DNA of 64,000 nucleotides from Sapria himalayana (taxonomy: Eukaryota > Streptophyta > Magnoliopsida > Malpighiales > Rafflesiaceae): the NCBI GenBank assembly GCA_029783825.1, contig JAREIK010008139.1, forward strand, positions 23,372 to 87,371. The letters are read 5' to 3'. The notes below the pieces were generated by a model. It had not been told where the DNA came from and made no database searches. It worked only from the letters and a program-made list of their open reading frames with translations. Below, piece by piece: positions 11,695 through 24,105 of the stretch (the first letter of the stretch is position 1; every line of letters begins with the position of its first letter). Made by a program: the position numbers and the translations under genes.

Positions 11695-13309
11695 TTGTAT
11701 GCATGCATTTACTAATTAACACCCACACAAACACATACATATACCTATATACGTAATGTATTTTAATGTTACAAATGAAACTATTATATGTTTGTGTGTG
11801 TGTGTGTGTGAATGTATTTAAAATTTTATGATTTTGAAAATTTAATTAAAATAAAATATTATATATTGTACACAATTTATAAAATATTGTAAATTCTTTA
11901 TATATAAAATAAATTTGTGTGTATGTGTGTGCACGTGTGTGTGTGTGTGAAGCATATTAATGTGTAAAATAAAATTATGAATTAAATATATGAACTTCTA
12001 TTTTATTCAAATAGTTTTTTTTAATATTTATATTAAAATTACTATCATTATACTCATTAATTTAATGAAAATGTCATATTTGCAAATTATGTTAAAAATT
12101 AAAATATTGGTCATAAATAGATAATATTGTTTTTGTTTTTTATAATATTTTTTTATTAAAATATTAATGTTTGTGATAAATTTCTACCTATTATATATTA
12201 TTAATAATAAATTTTTAGAAACTTTAAATTTCTAGCAATTATGATGTTGTGCATATAAATACATGACATTAATCATTTGTAAAAAAATAGTAATTTCTTT
12301 AATTATGTTCAAACAAAACAGATTACAATATAAATACATGAGCAAATTTTTCTATAAGTTATTATTTTTTTATTTTATTCAAAAAATATATATGACTATA
12401 TAAATATATGAATTTGTTTTTTAAAATAATTATTCTAAAATTTTTTTAAAAAATTGAATACATGTCAATGTTTTTATTTGTAATTAATAGTTATATTTTA
12501 AACATTGTTTATGTATAATAAATATAATATATTGCATATTATGATGTGCAAATTTTATTTTGTAAATAAATATTATTTTTAAAGTTTTATCTTTGTAAAT
12601 TGAAACTACATCACATATATATTTTATAAATTTTTTATAATATTTATTACACTAACATATTGTTATTTGTTTTGAAATTTACAACATGAATTATAACAAA
12701 TAAACATTTTATTAAAAATCAATTTTAGTTAAATGATATTAAGTCAAACAAAAATACATATCCTAAACATATTAAATCATAATGATTTATACAAACATAT
12801 AAAAATACATTACAAATGCATTCAAAGTTGAAAAAATTAAATTTAAGTTCCAAAAATTTATGGAAAAATACTAAAGATAAATACAATATCAAAAAATATA
12901 TATATATATATGAATGAGATTAATGATATGAATGGATATTAAGTTTCTGAAGCATGTAATTATACATGTTGTAGATGTAGTTATATTTAGTTTTTCATGT
13001 AATTATATATATTTAGTAATATGGCTATGTATCAGTATTTATGTAGATAAATACATTTATATATAGTAATATGTTGATATACATATTGTTAAATACATTT
13101 ATATATAATTATATATAAATGTATAAATCTTTATACATTTAAGTTCATCAAATCATTAAGTGTATTTAAACAATACTATACATCAATATGCATGTGTGAT
13201 ATAAATTTTAATTTCTTATATAAATATATTTTACTATATCTATAAGTATAATAATAGTATACATAAACATAAATATGTATAAATATAACAACATATATAT
13301 ATTTGTATG
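11695..13309. other. CACTA 5'-arm, AT-rich non-coding
   Basis: This is the continuation of the arm interrupted by the LINE. It parallels 19407-20830 in B and about 56900-58340 (inverted) in C, including a (GT)n tract at 11796-11810 and another at 11930-11951. No open frame of note and no gene signature is seen. Confidence 0.75.
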
Positions 13310-15351
13310 AAATTAATTGATGATAGACACCTTGCTTTTATTGTTACATTTTGGAAAGTGACTTGCACGAAGAAGTGGTTAGATGAAACAAAAAAAAACA
13401 AAAGATCACTCTCTGTCATTATTTATGGCCAACAAGAGACTCTAGTTGGCAAAATAAGCTAAATATAGAAATGACATTGGATTAATCATATCTATGCTTG
13501 GAAAAATACACCAAGCACCTTGACATGGAGCTCACCTAGTGGCGTATCATCATCACCATATTCCACAATCTTTTAACATCAACTTCTTCCTAGGTCTCAA
13601 ATATTCTACCATGAAATTTGACAAATTCTATTTCAAAGAGAATGAGAGAGAGGTAAAACTAATTCGATCTAACTAGTTTGATTAAAATTGAGTTTGATTT
13701 AATATATTTATTCCAATTTGATTGAATAAATATATCATTTTATTATTTTTTTTAATGTTTGATTTTATTTTACTCCTATATAATACATAAAGAAATCTGA
13801 TTTCAATTTATATGGTACTGTTTCTCATGAAATACTATGAAAAAATAATTAGAAATCTGAAGAAGATAGAGTATATAAAATTCTATCTTAAATATATATA
13901 CTAGAACATTTTATATCAACCCCTTCTGAGGAAGAAGATAGAGTCTATGAAGGAAGAAGTGCACATACTAGCACTTGAATTCATCTAGAATATGATATCT
14001 TATCAACTTAGTTTCAATAGAAAAAATGAGAAGAGCATTGTAAGGCTTACGAAGGCTCTTGCTATTATATATGAAAACTAATTGAAGCTAAAAAAGTGCA
14101 CATAATGATGTGTTTTTTTCAATCTGTAGTTGACAGAAAGCACATCAGTGACCCAGCAACTCAATGAAGTCAACAAAATCACAACCCAATTTAAGTTTGT
14201 TTGGTATTGAAGTCAATGATGAAGTATGTGTATTGATACTTTTGTGTTCTCTATCAAAAATTAATGTATTACAATTATAGTTGTGCATAGTTCACCAAGA
14301 ACTAATAAATTAAAATTCGATGATGTTCATGATTTAATTCTCATCAAGGAGATTAAAAAGAGATAGACAAGTGAAACATCAACCTTTTTATAATTATATA
14401 CAAAGTTAATTGAAAGAAATTCAACCAAGAGAAAACGTCAAAGCAAATCAAAAAACAAGAGGTTTATATCTAAGAATCATTATAATTATAATAGCTCAAA
14501 GACCATTAAGTTTTTAAATTATAGTGATACAATACACTACAAAAATCAATGTAAGTGTTAGTTATTTTATAGCATGGTAAAATGTATCACAAGTATATGA
14601 GTTTAAACAAGTAATAAAGTTAACTCTATGAATCTGGATTATCATTTAATTGATATTGATTATTTGGATTAATTATCAAAGTTTCATCATTATCTAAGCT
14701 TACAATAAGTAAATAGTTTCTAGTGTTTACTCAAGTAAATAATTATATGGTTAGCTTACAATAAGTAAATAGTATCAAGTCCATGGGTATATAATTTATG
14801 AGTTAATGGCTATAGCAGTGATAAAATATGTGAGATCTACTCATCCATATAGATGGAACTTCTCAAACCCATCAAAAAGTCATCGACATCAATTCATTTA
14901 GGAAATAATGTATGTCAGATGAGCTGGATATCTTATATATTTTAATCTAGTATGAATCATATTGATAGTCAATGCTAGAGTATTTATAAGAAAGCATATA
15001 TGGCATTTAATTAAATATAGTAATTAAAGTATTGTCAAATATATGAATGTATTTAAATGTCTTGTAAATTAGTATCAGTATACATAAAGCCTATTACATT
15101 TTTATTTGAACTAATTGAAACCTGGTTAATAAATGTTCACATATATCAATTTGACATTAACAATTATTAATGTGACTATACTTTTAATTTATAGATATTA
15201 AATACACTCTTACATTTTTATAAGAGTGTGTGTTTTTCCCTATACATATAGTCTTGTATAAAATAAAGTTTACAAATATTAATTTAATTATACTTATTGG
15301 GTGGCCACGACATTATGGAATAACAAATATTTTCATAAAGCAAATTTATTC
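13310..15351 (+). mobile_element. Insert in arm A containing decayed Ty1/copia debris
   Basis: Arms A and B are colinear on both sides, but A has about 2 kb here that B lacks (B runs on at about 20830). The insert contains copia gag remnants on the plus strand. I could not find paired LTRs or a target duplication, so its exact ends and mechanism are unresolved. Confidence 0.55.
13590..14580 (+). pseudogene. Ty1/copia gag remnant
   Basis: Scattered plus-strand pieces resemble plant copia Gag. KFDKFYFKENE near 13614 resembles the N-terminal KFD-x-F-x-G-x-N block. TESTSVTQQLNEVNKI near 14135-14180 is the Gag (UBN2) helical block, followed by NKLKFDDVHDLIL near 14305-14345. A Lys/Arg/Ser-rich basic stretch near 14400-14460 precedes a decayed CCHC knuckle (NYSDTIHYKNQCK near 14515-14555). 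Stops occur throughout and an AT-rich insert separates the first block from the rest. It is non-functional. Confidence 0.6.
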
Positions 15352-15437
15352 GACGTGTATTTCATAATGATGACTTTTGAATTTCAAATATATATTTTTA
15401 AAAGCCTATCATATAAGTCAGAATAACTTTATTTATG

Positions 15438-15477
<40 letters not shown>

Positions 15478-16099
15478 TATATGTTGTTATATTTATATAT
15501 ATATATATGTTTATGTAAATTATTTTTATAGTTATAGATATAATAAAAAACATTTATATATGTATGTGTTATATACACACTGCTCAACACAATACGCCCA
15601 TTTTGTGTTATATAAGATTAAGTTTATATAAGCAGTCCAAGTATAATAAAATTAACAGAATATGTATTAAAAAAAGTATAATTAAATTAAGTTTATATAA
15701 GCATACCTACTGCCCAACCCAACACAAATGCATTAGGTATGTATCACAATAAATATAATTAAATTAATGTATACGATTAAAGAAGAAGAATTTTGAAAAA
15801 AAAAATTAACAGAATCAATACGCAAACTCTTGCATTTAGATAATCGATGAAGAATTAGTATAGAAAACATACCTCAAATCAATAACAAATTATCACTTAA
15901 TTCGAATATGTTTATGTTGCGTTAGTGTCAAAAGAAAGATGGAGGACTGTGGAGGACTTGCGTCGCTTAATCTTCAAAAATATTGAGAGAAAGATGGAGG
16001 ACTTGAGTCTCGACAAAATAAACATTAAATAACAAATTATATATATTTAAAAAATTTTGTATTTTTAATTATAAAAACATTAAATAAATAATAGAATGC

Positions 16100-16157
<58 letters not shown>

Positions 16158-17299
16158 CAAAATTACTCATTTATTTTATTTTACTATCAAAATTTTTTCA
16201 ACTATATTAATGTGCGTGTAGCAAGGTACAAATGAAAAATATATACCATACAATTTTTTATTATAATATTAATTAAATAATAAATATATAACAATTTATA
16301 AAAATATATGTTTAGCCTTATAAAAAAATTTATCAAATAGCTACAAAATTAACAAACTTCATATACTAAGACATTAATGAAAAGATAATTTGTCTTCTAG
16401 TCACTCTTCTATGAGTTATAAAATACTCTTAATGTTAAAAAATATATAAAATTTTATATTTTATAGTTATAAATTTTTAAGAATTAATAATATTATTTTT
16501 ATGAAGATAATATGTAATAATTTTAAAGGGATAAAATTTCATATTATTTGATATCATTAATAATTTTTAAAATTCAAAAAATTACTTAAAGTGATAAGAT
16601 AATTAAAAAAAGTTATATTAATTATTTTAATAGACTGAATGTTAAAAGCTATTAGAAAAATTATTACTCAAGTGTTAAATTCTTATAAATTTTAGCAGGG
16701 GCAACATCTATATTAATTTATTTTCTTTTAATTTTAATAAAAAATTTTATATTTTTATTATATTTCAAAATTTTCAAATTTTGTATTAATTATTATTTTT
16801 AAAAGTTTCATATAATCATAAAATATATTTTATACTATTAATAATATTAATATTTACTAGTTTATTCATCAATTCATATATTTTTGAAAATATTTTATAT
16901 TTTATCATACAATGAATTAATTTACATTAATCTTAGTAGAAATTTTAATGTATGTTAATTTAATTTTTAAAATATCAAAATAAATTATTATACTTATTGA
17001 ATTATTTATTTAATGTTACTCTAATACAAAATTTAAGTTTTTTAATTAAAAATTTTAGAAAAATTATTATGTATTAATTTTTTAAAAATCATTACATCAG
17101 ATAAATAGTTATTTTAGTCCTTATTAATATAATTTTTTTGTATTTTTATATTTTTTAAATTATTTATTTATAATATCATTTTTTTATGATTTTATGAAGA
17201 GAATGTTACTTTCAATGATTATTCATCTATAGACCATTAACATACATTTAATAAACAAATTAAATAAAATATTAAAACTAATAATAAATTAAAAAAAAT
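15352..17299. other. CACTA 5'-arm proximal part, non-coding, with (TA)n tracts
   Basis: This includes (TA)n at about 15440-15472 and a longer (TA)n at about 16109-16154. A block at 15770-16260 matches B at 22150-22560 and, inverted, D at about 31340-31720 and C at about 56035-56420. Its hallmark is a GTAGCAAGGTAC motif beside a TGTGTGTAG-like word. No coding sequence is evident. Confidence 0.75.
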
Positions 17300-18320
17300 T
17301 AAATAATTAAATATTAGCTAGGGAAATTCTATCGCTATGTTTGGGATTTAATTAGGTAGGCAAGTTTTGTCACTAAATCCATCGCTATATTCCGGATTTA
17401 ATAACTTGAGAAGTTTCCTCGCTAAATCCGTCGATATATTCCAAATTTTTTTAGCTAGGGAAGTTACGTTACTAAAATCCATCACTATAATCATGAAGTA
17501 ATTGGATAGGGAAGTTATGTCGCTAAAATCCGTCACTATATTAAGTATGTAATTAGCAAGGGAAATTTTGTCGCTAAATCCGTAGATATATTTTCGGGAT
17601 ATAATTAGCTAGTGAAATTACATCACTATGTTCAGTAATTAATTAGCTAGAGAATTCCGTAGCTAAAATCTATCGTTATTTTACGGATGTAATTAGCCAG
17701 GGAAATTCCAACACTAAATCAATCGCTAAATTACATATTTTAATAACTAGAAAAATTCCATCGCTAAATCCGTCGCTAATTTATGAATTTTATTATCTAG
17801 GAAATTCCGTCACTAAATCCATCACTAGATTCTGATTTTTATTTGCTAGGAAAATTCCGTTGCAAAATCCGTCGCTAAATTCTGGTTTTTATAAGCTATG
17901 AAAATTTCATCACTAAACCATTGCTAAATGCTGGATTTTAGTAGCTAGGGAAATTCCATCGCTAAATGCCGGATTTTACTAGCTATGGAAATTCCATCTC
18001 TAATTCATCTCAAATTCGTTGCTAAATTTCCCACTTTTCTTGAGCAGAATTTACGAAAATATTTCATCAATAATTTGTAGCTATTTTGTTGCTAAATTCC
18101 CCGCTTTTTTCTGATGTGGAATTTATGAAATTATTCTGTAACTAATCAATTGCTAAATTCCCCACTTTTTTTTGATGCAGAATTTACAAAATTATTCCGT
18201 CGCTAATCCCTTACAAATTTTTATTTTAATGAAAAAACATAAATCACTTGCTATTCCAAAGCTAATCCCTCGCAATTTAGCTAGGGATTGTTCCCTAGCT
18301 AAAATTCCATAGCAAAATCA
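17300..18320. repeat. Subterminal repeat array of CACTA element A
   Basis: Roughly sixteen imperfect units of about 60 bp each carry GCTAGGGAA(A/G)TT and a (C/T)CGTCGCTAAATCC-like core. Such subterminal motifs near CACTA ends are where the element-encoded TNPA-type protein binds in En/Spm. Here they extend about 1 kb inward from the terminus. Confidence 0.88.
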
Positions 18321-18321
18321 A

Positions 18322-18336
18322 CATTTTCTTGTAGTG
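18322..18336 (-). repeat. Terminal inverted repeat of element A
   Basis: The plus strand reads CATTTTCTTGTAGTG; its complement CACTACAAGAAAATG is a canonical plant CACTA end. It is the only one of the five termini in the window that keeps the canonical first C. Confidence 0.9.
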
Positions 18337-20829
18337 TATAGAGTATTGCATAGTTATATAAATATTTATATATAGTTATAACATATAGTTAAAAATATGA
18401 TGTAGCTAAAGATATAGTAATATATAACATTTTTATAGTTATACATATAGTAAAATACAATTATATATAGTTATATAGTATTATACATATGATATATTCT
18501 GTTAAAAATATAGTTATATAGAATTACTCATATAGTTATAAAATATTATATAGTTAAAAAAGTTATATATAGTTATTAATATAGTTATAAAAAAAGTTTA
18601 CATAGTTACAAATATAATTAAATAAAATTATGAAAAGTTTTATATCGTTATACAAATATTTATATTTTAGTTATCAAATACTATGATAACAACACACTCT
18701 AAAATGCCCAATTTTATTACACAACTATAGAGAAAGAACTTGTATTAACAATCTTTTCTTTTGGAAAATTAATTTCATAATTAGTGGGAACCAAAGTCAT
18801 AGTATATACTAAATATTTATAATCAAATATCTCATAGAAAAGAAAGATGTCAGGCCTAGATTGTTTTGATGGAATTTACTATTACAATAGTTTGAACTAG
18901 AGATATTAGATAAGAAATATACATTTAATCAAAATTGAAAATAGCTTATCAAGACTAGAAACAGAAGATAGACATGTTATTGAAGAAGATATTAGATAGA
19001 TTTTTTTATTTGAACAAATTATGGCATTGAATTAAAATGTAACTCCATTGTATGTAGTATTGAATGAACCTTATCATTGCAAGTAGTACTCTGATCAAAT
19101 TATGAGGCAAAGTGTTATAGATGGGAGATTAGTAGTATCTTGCAATAATGTCACTTTTTGCTCATGCTCCCACGAATTTGTGGAACATGTTAATATTTAT
19201 GTGTTCAAGTATTTTTCTTCTCAAAATTAATATTGATATTTACATATATATGCATAAATATATATGTGCATATACATTTCCCTACACAAACACACACATT
19301 TATACATCCATAAACATTACTATACATTATATATCAGCATACACATTTTTGTAATTTTGTATATATTCACACATGTATCTACATTTTCAAAGTATTGTGT
19401 ATATACTCATATGCATGCATATACTACTGTACACCCACACAAACACACTCATATACCAATATACATAATGTATTTTTAAAGTTATGCATGAAACTATTAT
19501 ATGTGTGTGTGTGTGTGTGTGTAAATGTATTTAAAATATTATATATTGTACACAATTTATAAAATATTGTAAATTCTTTATATTTAAAACAAATATTTGT
19601 GTGTATGCATGTGTGTGAGTGAGTGAGTGTGTGTGAAGTATTTTTTTGCGTAAAATAAAATTGTGAATTTAATATATGAGCTTCTATTTTATTCAAATAT
19701 TTGTTTTTTTAATATTTATATTAAAATAACTATCGTTATACTCATATAAATAAATGAAGTTGGCATATTTTAAATTATTTTGGTTTTACAATTATGTTAA
19801 AAATTAAAATATAGTTCATAAATAGATAATATTGTTTTTGTTTTTCTATATATTTTTTTATTAAAATATTAGTGTCTGAAAAAATTTCAACCTATTATTT
19901 ATTATTATTAATAAAGTTATAGAAACTTTAAAATTTAAATAAATATAATGTAATGCATATAAATACATGTCTTTAATGTTTTGTAAAAAAATAATTAGTT
20001 CTTTAATTATATTCAAACAAAACAGATTACCATATAAATACAAGAGTAACTTTTTCTACAAGTAATTATTTTTTTTATTTTATTCAAAATATATAAATGA
20101 CTATATAAATATATGAATTTGTTTTTTAACATAATTATTTATAGATTTTTTTTTCCAATTTAATACATTACAATGTTTTTTTTTGTGATTAATAGATACA
20201 TTTCAAACATTGTTTATTTATAATACATATAACATATTGAATATTATGATGTGCAAATTTTATTTTGTAAATAAATTTTATTTTTAAAGTTTTTTTTTTG
20301 TAAATTGAAACTACATAACATATATATTTTTGATTTTTTTTTAATATTTATTACACAAATATAATGTTATGTATTTTGAAATTTACAAAATGAATCTTAA
20401 CAAATGAACATTTTAATTAGAAATCAATTTTAGTTAAATGATATTAAGTGCAAGAAAAATACAAACACTAAACATATTAAATCATAATGATTTATACAAA
20501 CATATAAAAATACAATAAAAAACATTTGAGATTAAAAAAAATAAATTTTAAGTTCCTAAAATATATGGGAACATGATAAAAATTTATACAATATCCAAAA
20601 AAAACACGTATGAATGAGATGAATGATATTAATGGATATTAAGTTTCTAAAGCATGTAGTTATACATGTTGTAGATGTAGACATATATAGTGTTTCATGT
20701 AATTATATATATTTAGACATATGGCTATGTATAGGTATTGATGTAGATAAATACATTTATATATAGTAATATGTTGATATACATATTGTTAGATACTTTT
20801 ATATATAGTTATATATCTACATATATATG
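18337..20829 (-). repeat. Arm B distal part, direct copy of A 8070-13309 without the LINE
   Basis: Parallel landmarks occur in the same order as in arm A: the TATAGTTATA array, a TGTTATAGATGGGAG block, (ATA)n, CA-rich DNA, the empty LINE site at 19397-19406, (GT)n at 19501-19523 and long AT-rich stretches. It is non-coding. Frames such as those at 19148-19696 read through microsatellites. Confidence 0.82.
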
Positions 20830-22060
20830 TATATTAAATATATGTCTTTATATTTATATATAGTTATGTTTATATATACTATTTTTATAGTTATAAATAT
20901 AGTAAAATACACATATTGTTAAATACACTTATGTTTATGTATACTGTTTATGTATACTATTTATCTATAGTTATGTATATTGATGTATATATCAAGTCGG
21001 CATACATTATACTGTTTATGTATATTGTTTATGTATACGGTTTATATATAGTTATGTATATTAATGTAGATAAATACATTTTTATATAGTAATATATATA
21101 TATATGAATATTAAATATACGTTGTTATATTTATATATAGTTGTGTTTATGTATTCTATTTTTATAGTTACGGATATAGTAAAATACAATTATATAAGAA
21201 ATTCGAATTATATCACACATGCATATTGATGTATAGTTATGTTTAAATACACTTATATAAAATACACTTATGTTTATGTATACTGTTTAATTATACTGTT
21301 TATATATATATAGTTATGTATATTGATATAGATATTAAGTCGGCATACCTTATATTGTTTATGTATACTATATATGCATAATGTTTATATATAGATATGT
21401 ATATTAATGTAGATAAATACATTTAAATATAGTAATATCTTGATATACATATTGTTAAATATATTTATACATAGTTATATATCTATATATGTATATGTAT
21501 ATTAAATATACGTTGTTATATTTATATATAGTTATGTTTATGCATACTATTTTTATAATTATAAGTATAATAAATACACTTATATAAGAAATTCGAATTA
21601 TATCACACATGCATATTGATGTATAGTTATGTTTAAATACCCTTATATAATATAAACTTATGTTTATCTATATAGTTTATGTATACCGTTTATATATAGT
21701 TATGTATATTGATGTAGATATCAAGTCAGCATACCTTATACTATTTACGTATACTATTTATATATAGTTATGTATATTAATATAGATAATTACATTTATA
21801 TATAGTTATATGTCGATATACATATTGTTAAATACATTTATATATAGTTATATATATATATCTCTCTCTATATTAAATTTACGTAGTTATATTTATATAT
21901 AATTATGTTTATGTATACTATTTTTATAGTAATATATATTGTAAAATACACATATAAGAAATTCAAATTATATCACACATGCATATTGATATATAGTAAT
22001 GTTTATGTATACGATTTATATATAGTTTTGTATATTGATGTAGATATCAAGTCAGCATAC
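20830..22060. repeat. Four-copy tandem repeat, unit about 326-386 bp, in arm B
   Basis: The landmark AGTC(G/A)GCATAC recurs at 20995, 21338, 21724 and 22050, and CACACATGCATATTGAT recurs near 21215, 21606 and 21977. Units are AT-rich, with TATATAGTTATGTATATT stretches and start-of-unit variants. Arms A and C appear to have one unit, so this is a lineage-specific amplification within B. Confidence 0.75.
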
Positions 22061-23129
22061 CTGCTATGCACCATTAACATCCACACAATGAGAATGCATT
22101 ATATCACAGATGCTTGAAGTATGTATACGAATAAGTTTATATAAGCAATCCAAGCATACAATGGTGATTAAAGAAAAAGAATTTTAAAAAAATTAACAAA
22201 ATCAATACGCAAATTCTTGCATTAAGATAATAGATGAAAAATTGGGTAGAAAACGAACCTCAAATCAATAACAAATTATTGCTTAATCTTCGAATAAGTT
22301 TTGATGCGTCGGTGATGAAATTTAGATGGTTGACTATGGAGAATATGTGCTTCACTTATTAGAGTTGTCTCTAGAGTCTCAACGAGTGATTATATATATT
22401 ACCAAAATATTTATATTTTAAATTATAAAAACATTAAATAAACAATATATATATATATATATAATACAAAATTACTCATTTATTTGATTTACCATCAAAA
22501 TATTTTCGAGAAAATTAATGTGTGTGTAGCAAGGTACACATGAAAAATAAACACCTTACAATTTTTTATTATAATATTAATTAAATAATAAATATATAAA
22601 CAATTTAAAAAATATATGTTTAGCCTTATAAAAAAATATCAAATAGCTACAAAATTAAGAAACTTCATATAATAAAATATACATGAAAAGATGATTTGTC
22701 TTTTAGCTACTCTCCTAAGAGTTATAAAATACTTTAATATTAAAAATTAAATAAAAATTTATATTTTATGGTTATAAATTTTTATGAATTCATATTAATT
22801 TTTATGAAGATAATATGAAATAATTTTAAAGGCATAAATTTTGATTTTATTTGATATCATTAATAATTTTTAAAATTCAAAAAATTTTTAAAGTGAGAAG
22901 ATAATAAAAAAAAGTTATATCCCTTTTTAATAGTTATTTTAGCCCTTATTAATATAAATTTTTTGTATTTTTATATTTTAAATTATTTATTTATTATATC
23001 CCTTTTTTAAAATTTTATGGGGATAATGTATCTTTCAAGTATCACTCATCTATAGACCATTAACATATATTTAATAAACAAAAATAAATAAATTATTAAA
23101 ACTAATAATAAATAAAAAAAATTAAATAA
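22061..23129. other. Arm B proximal part, non-coding
   Basis: It contains the block shared with A 15770-16260 (here 22150-22560) and then AT-rich sequence also shared with A at 16250-17290, but shortened. No gene is seen. Confidence 0.7.
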
Positions 23130-23915
23130 TTACATATTGGCTAGAAAAATTTTGTCTCTAAATCCGTCCATATGTTCGAGATTTAATTAGCTAGGGGAGT
23201 TCTGTCACTAAATCTGTCGCTTTATTCCGGATTTAATTTGCTAGAGAAGTTCCATTGCTAAATCTATCAATATATTCTGGATTTAATGAATTAGGGAAGT
23301 TCCGTTACTAAAATCCGTTGCTATATTCAGGATGTAATTGGCTAGGGAAGTTTTATCTATAAAGACCATCGCTATATTCAGTATGTAATTAGCTAGGGAA
23401 TTTCTATCGCTAAATTCATCACTATATTTCAGGATATAATTAGCTATAAAAATTCCATCGCTAAAATCCATTACTTTGTTCAAGATGTTATTAGGTAGGG
23501 AATTCTATAGTTGAATTCTGTCACTATGATATGAATGTCATTTGCTAGAGATATTCCATCGCTTAATCCGTCACAAAATTCTGGATTTTATTAGCTAGGA
23601 AAATTCCATCGCTAAATACATCGCTAAGTCCATAACTATATTCAAGATTTTATTAGCTATGGAAATTCTATTGCTAATCTGTTTCTAAATTCCCCGCTTT
23701 TCTTGAGCAGAATTTACGAAAATATTCCGTCACTAGTTCATCGCTAATCCATTGCTAAATTCCCTAATTTTCTTTAGTGGAATTTATGTAAATATTCAAT
23801 CGCTAATCCGTCGCTATTCTGTTGCAAATTTTTATTTCAATAAAAATCATAAATCCCTTGGTATTCCCTAGCTAATCCATCATAATTTAGCTAGGGATTA
23901 AACCCTAGCTAAATA
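23130..23915. repeat. Subterminal repeat array of element B
   Basis: The same motif family as in A (GCTAGGGAA, CGTCGCTAAAT-like) is present in about twelve degenerate units leading into the terminal repeat. Confidence 0.85.
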
Positions 23916-23917
23916 AA

Positions 23918-23932
23918 TATGTTCTTGTAGTA
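23918..23932 (-). repeat. Terminal inverted repeat of element B
   Basis: The plus strand ends GTTCTTGTAGTA, the complement of TACTACAAGAAC, followed at once by AAATAGATAGATAG. The first base is T rather than C. Confidence 0.8.
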
Positions 23933-24063
23933 AAATAGATAGATAGATATATAGAAATATAGACATATAGACAAATAGACACATAGATATATAGACATTT
24001 AGATGGATAAACTGATATATAAATAGATATACAGATAGATAATTAGACAAAGAGACATATAGA

Positions 24064-24105
<42 letters not shown>

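Larger units (their letters stand above)
1..18336 (-). mobile_element. CACTA (En/Spm) DNA transposon A, 3' end outside window
   Basis: The right terminus is a CACTA-type inverted repeat: read on the minus strand it begins CACTACAAGAAAATG at 18336. Inward from it lie a subterminal array of GCTAGGGAA/CGTCGCTAAAT-type motifs, a long AT-rich arm, a TNP2-family transposase gene and a second gene, all on the minus strand. The arm was hit by an ARF retrocopy, a LINE and copia debris, which is why it is over 12 kb long. The 3' terminus lies left of base 1, so the element exceeds 18.3 kb. The base after the terminal repeat begins sequence matching the element's own interior at 8070, so A sits inside a relative (element B). 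Both genes carry stops, so the element is not autonomous. TIR, subterminal repeats and protein homology are seen directly; the nesting is inferred from the junction. Confidence 0.88.
18337..23932 (-). mobile_element. CACTA element B (5' arm only; host of element A)
   Basis: 18337 onward (TATAGAGT...) is colinear with the interior of element A from 8070, down to a terminal repeat at 23932 in the same orientation. Because B starts in mid-arm exactly where A's terminal repeat ends, A must have transposed into B, and the rest of B (including any transposase) should lie beyond the left edge. B lacks the LINE and the copia debris found in A. The right end abuts the GATA array directly. Confidence 0.82.

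Noticed and set aside
17300..18336. Regularly spaced repeats suggestive of a CRISPR array
   Set aside because: Units are imperfect, spacers are not unique, the array ends at a CACTA terminal repeat, and the DNA is plant nuclear. These are transposon subterminal repeats.
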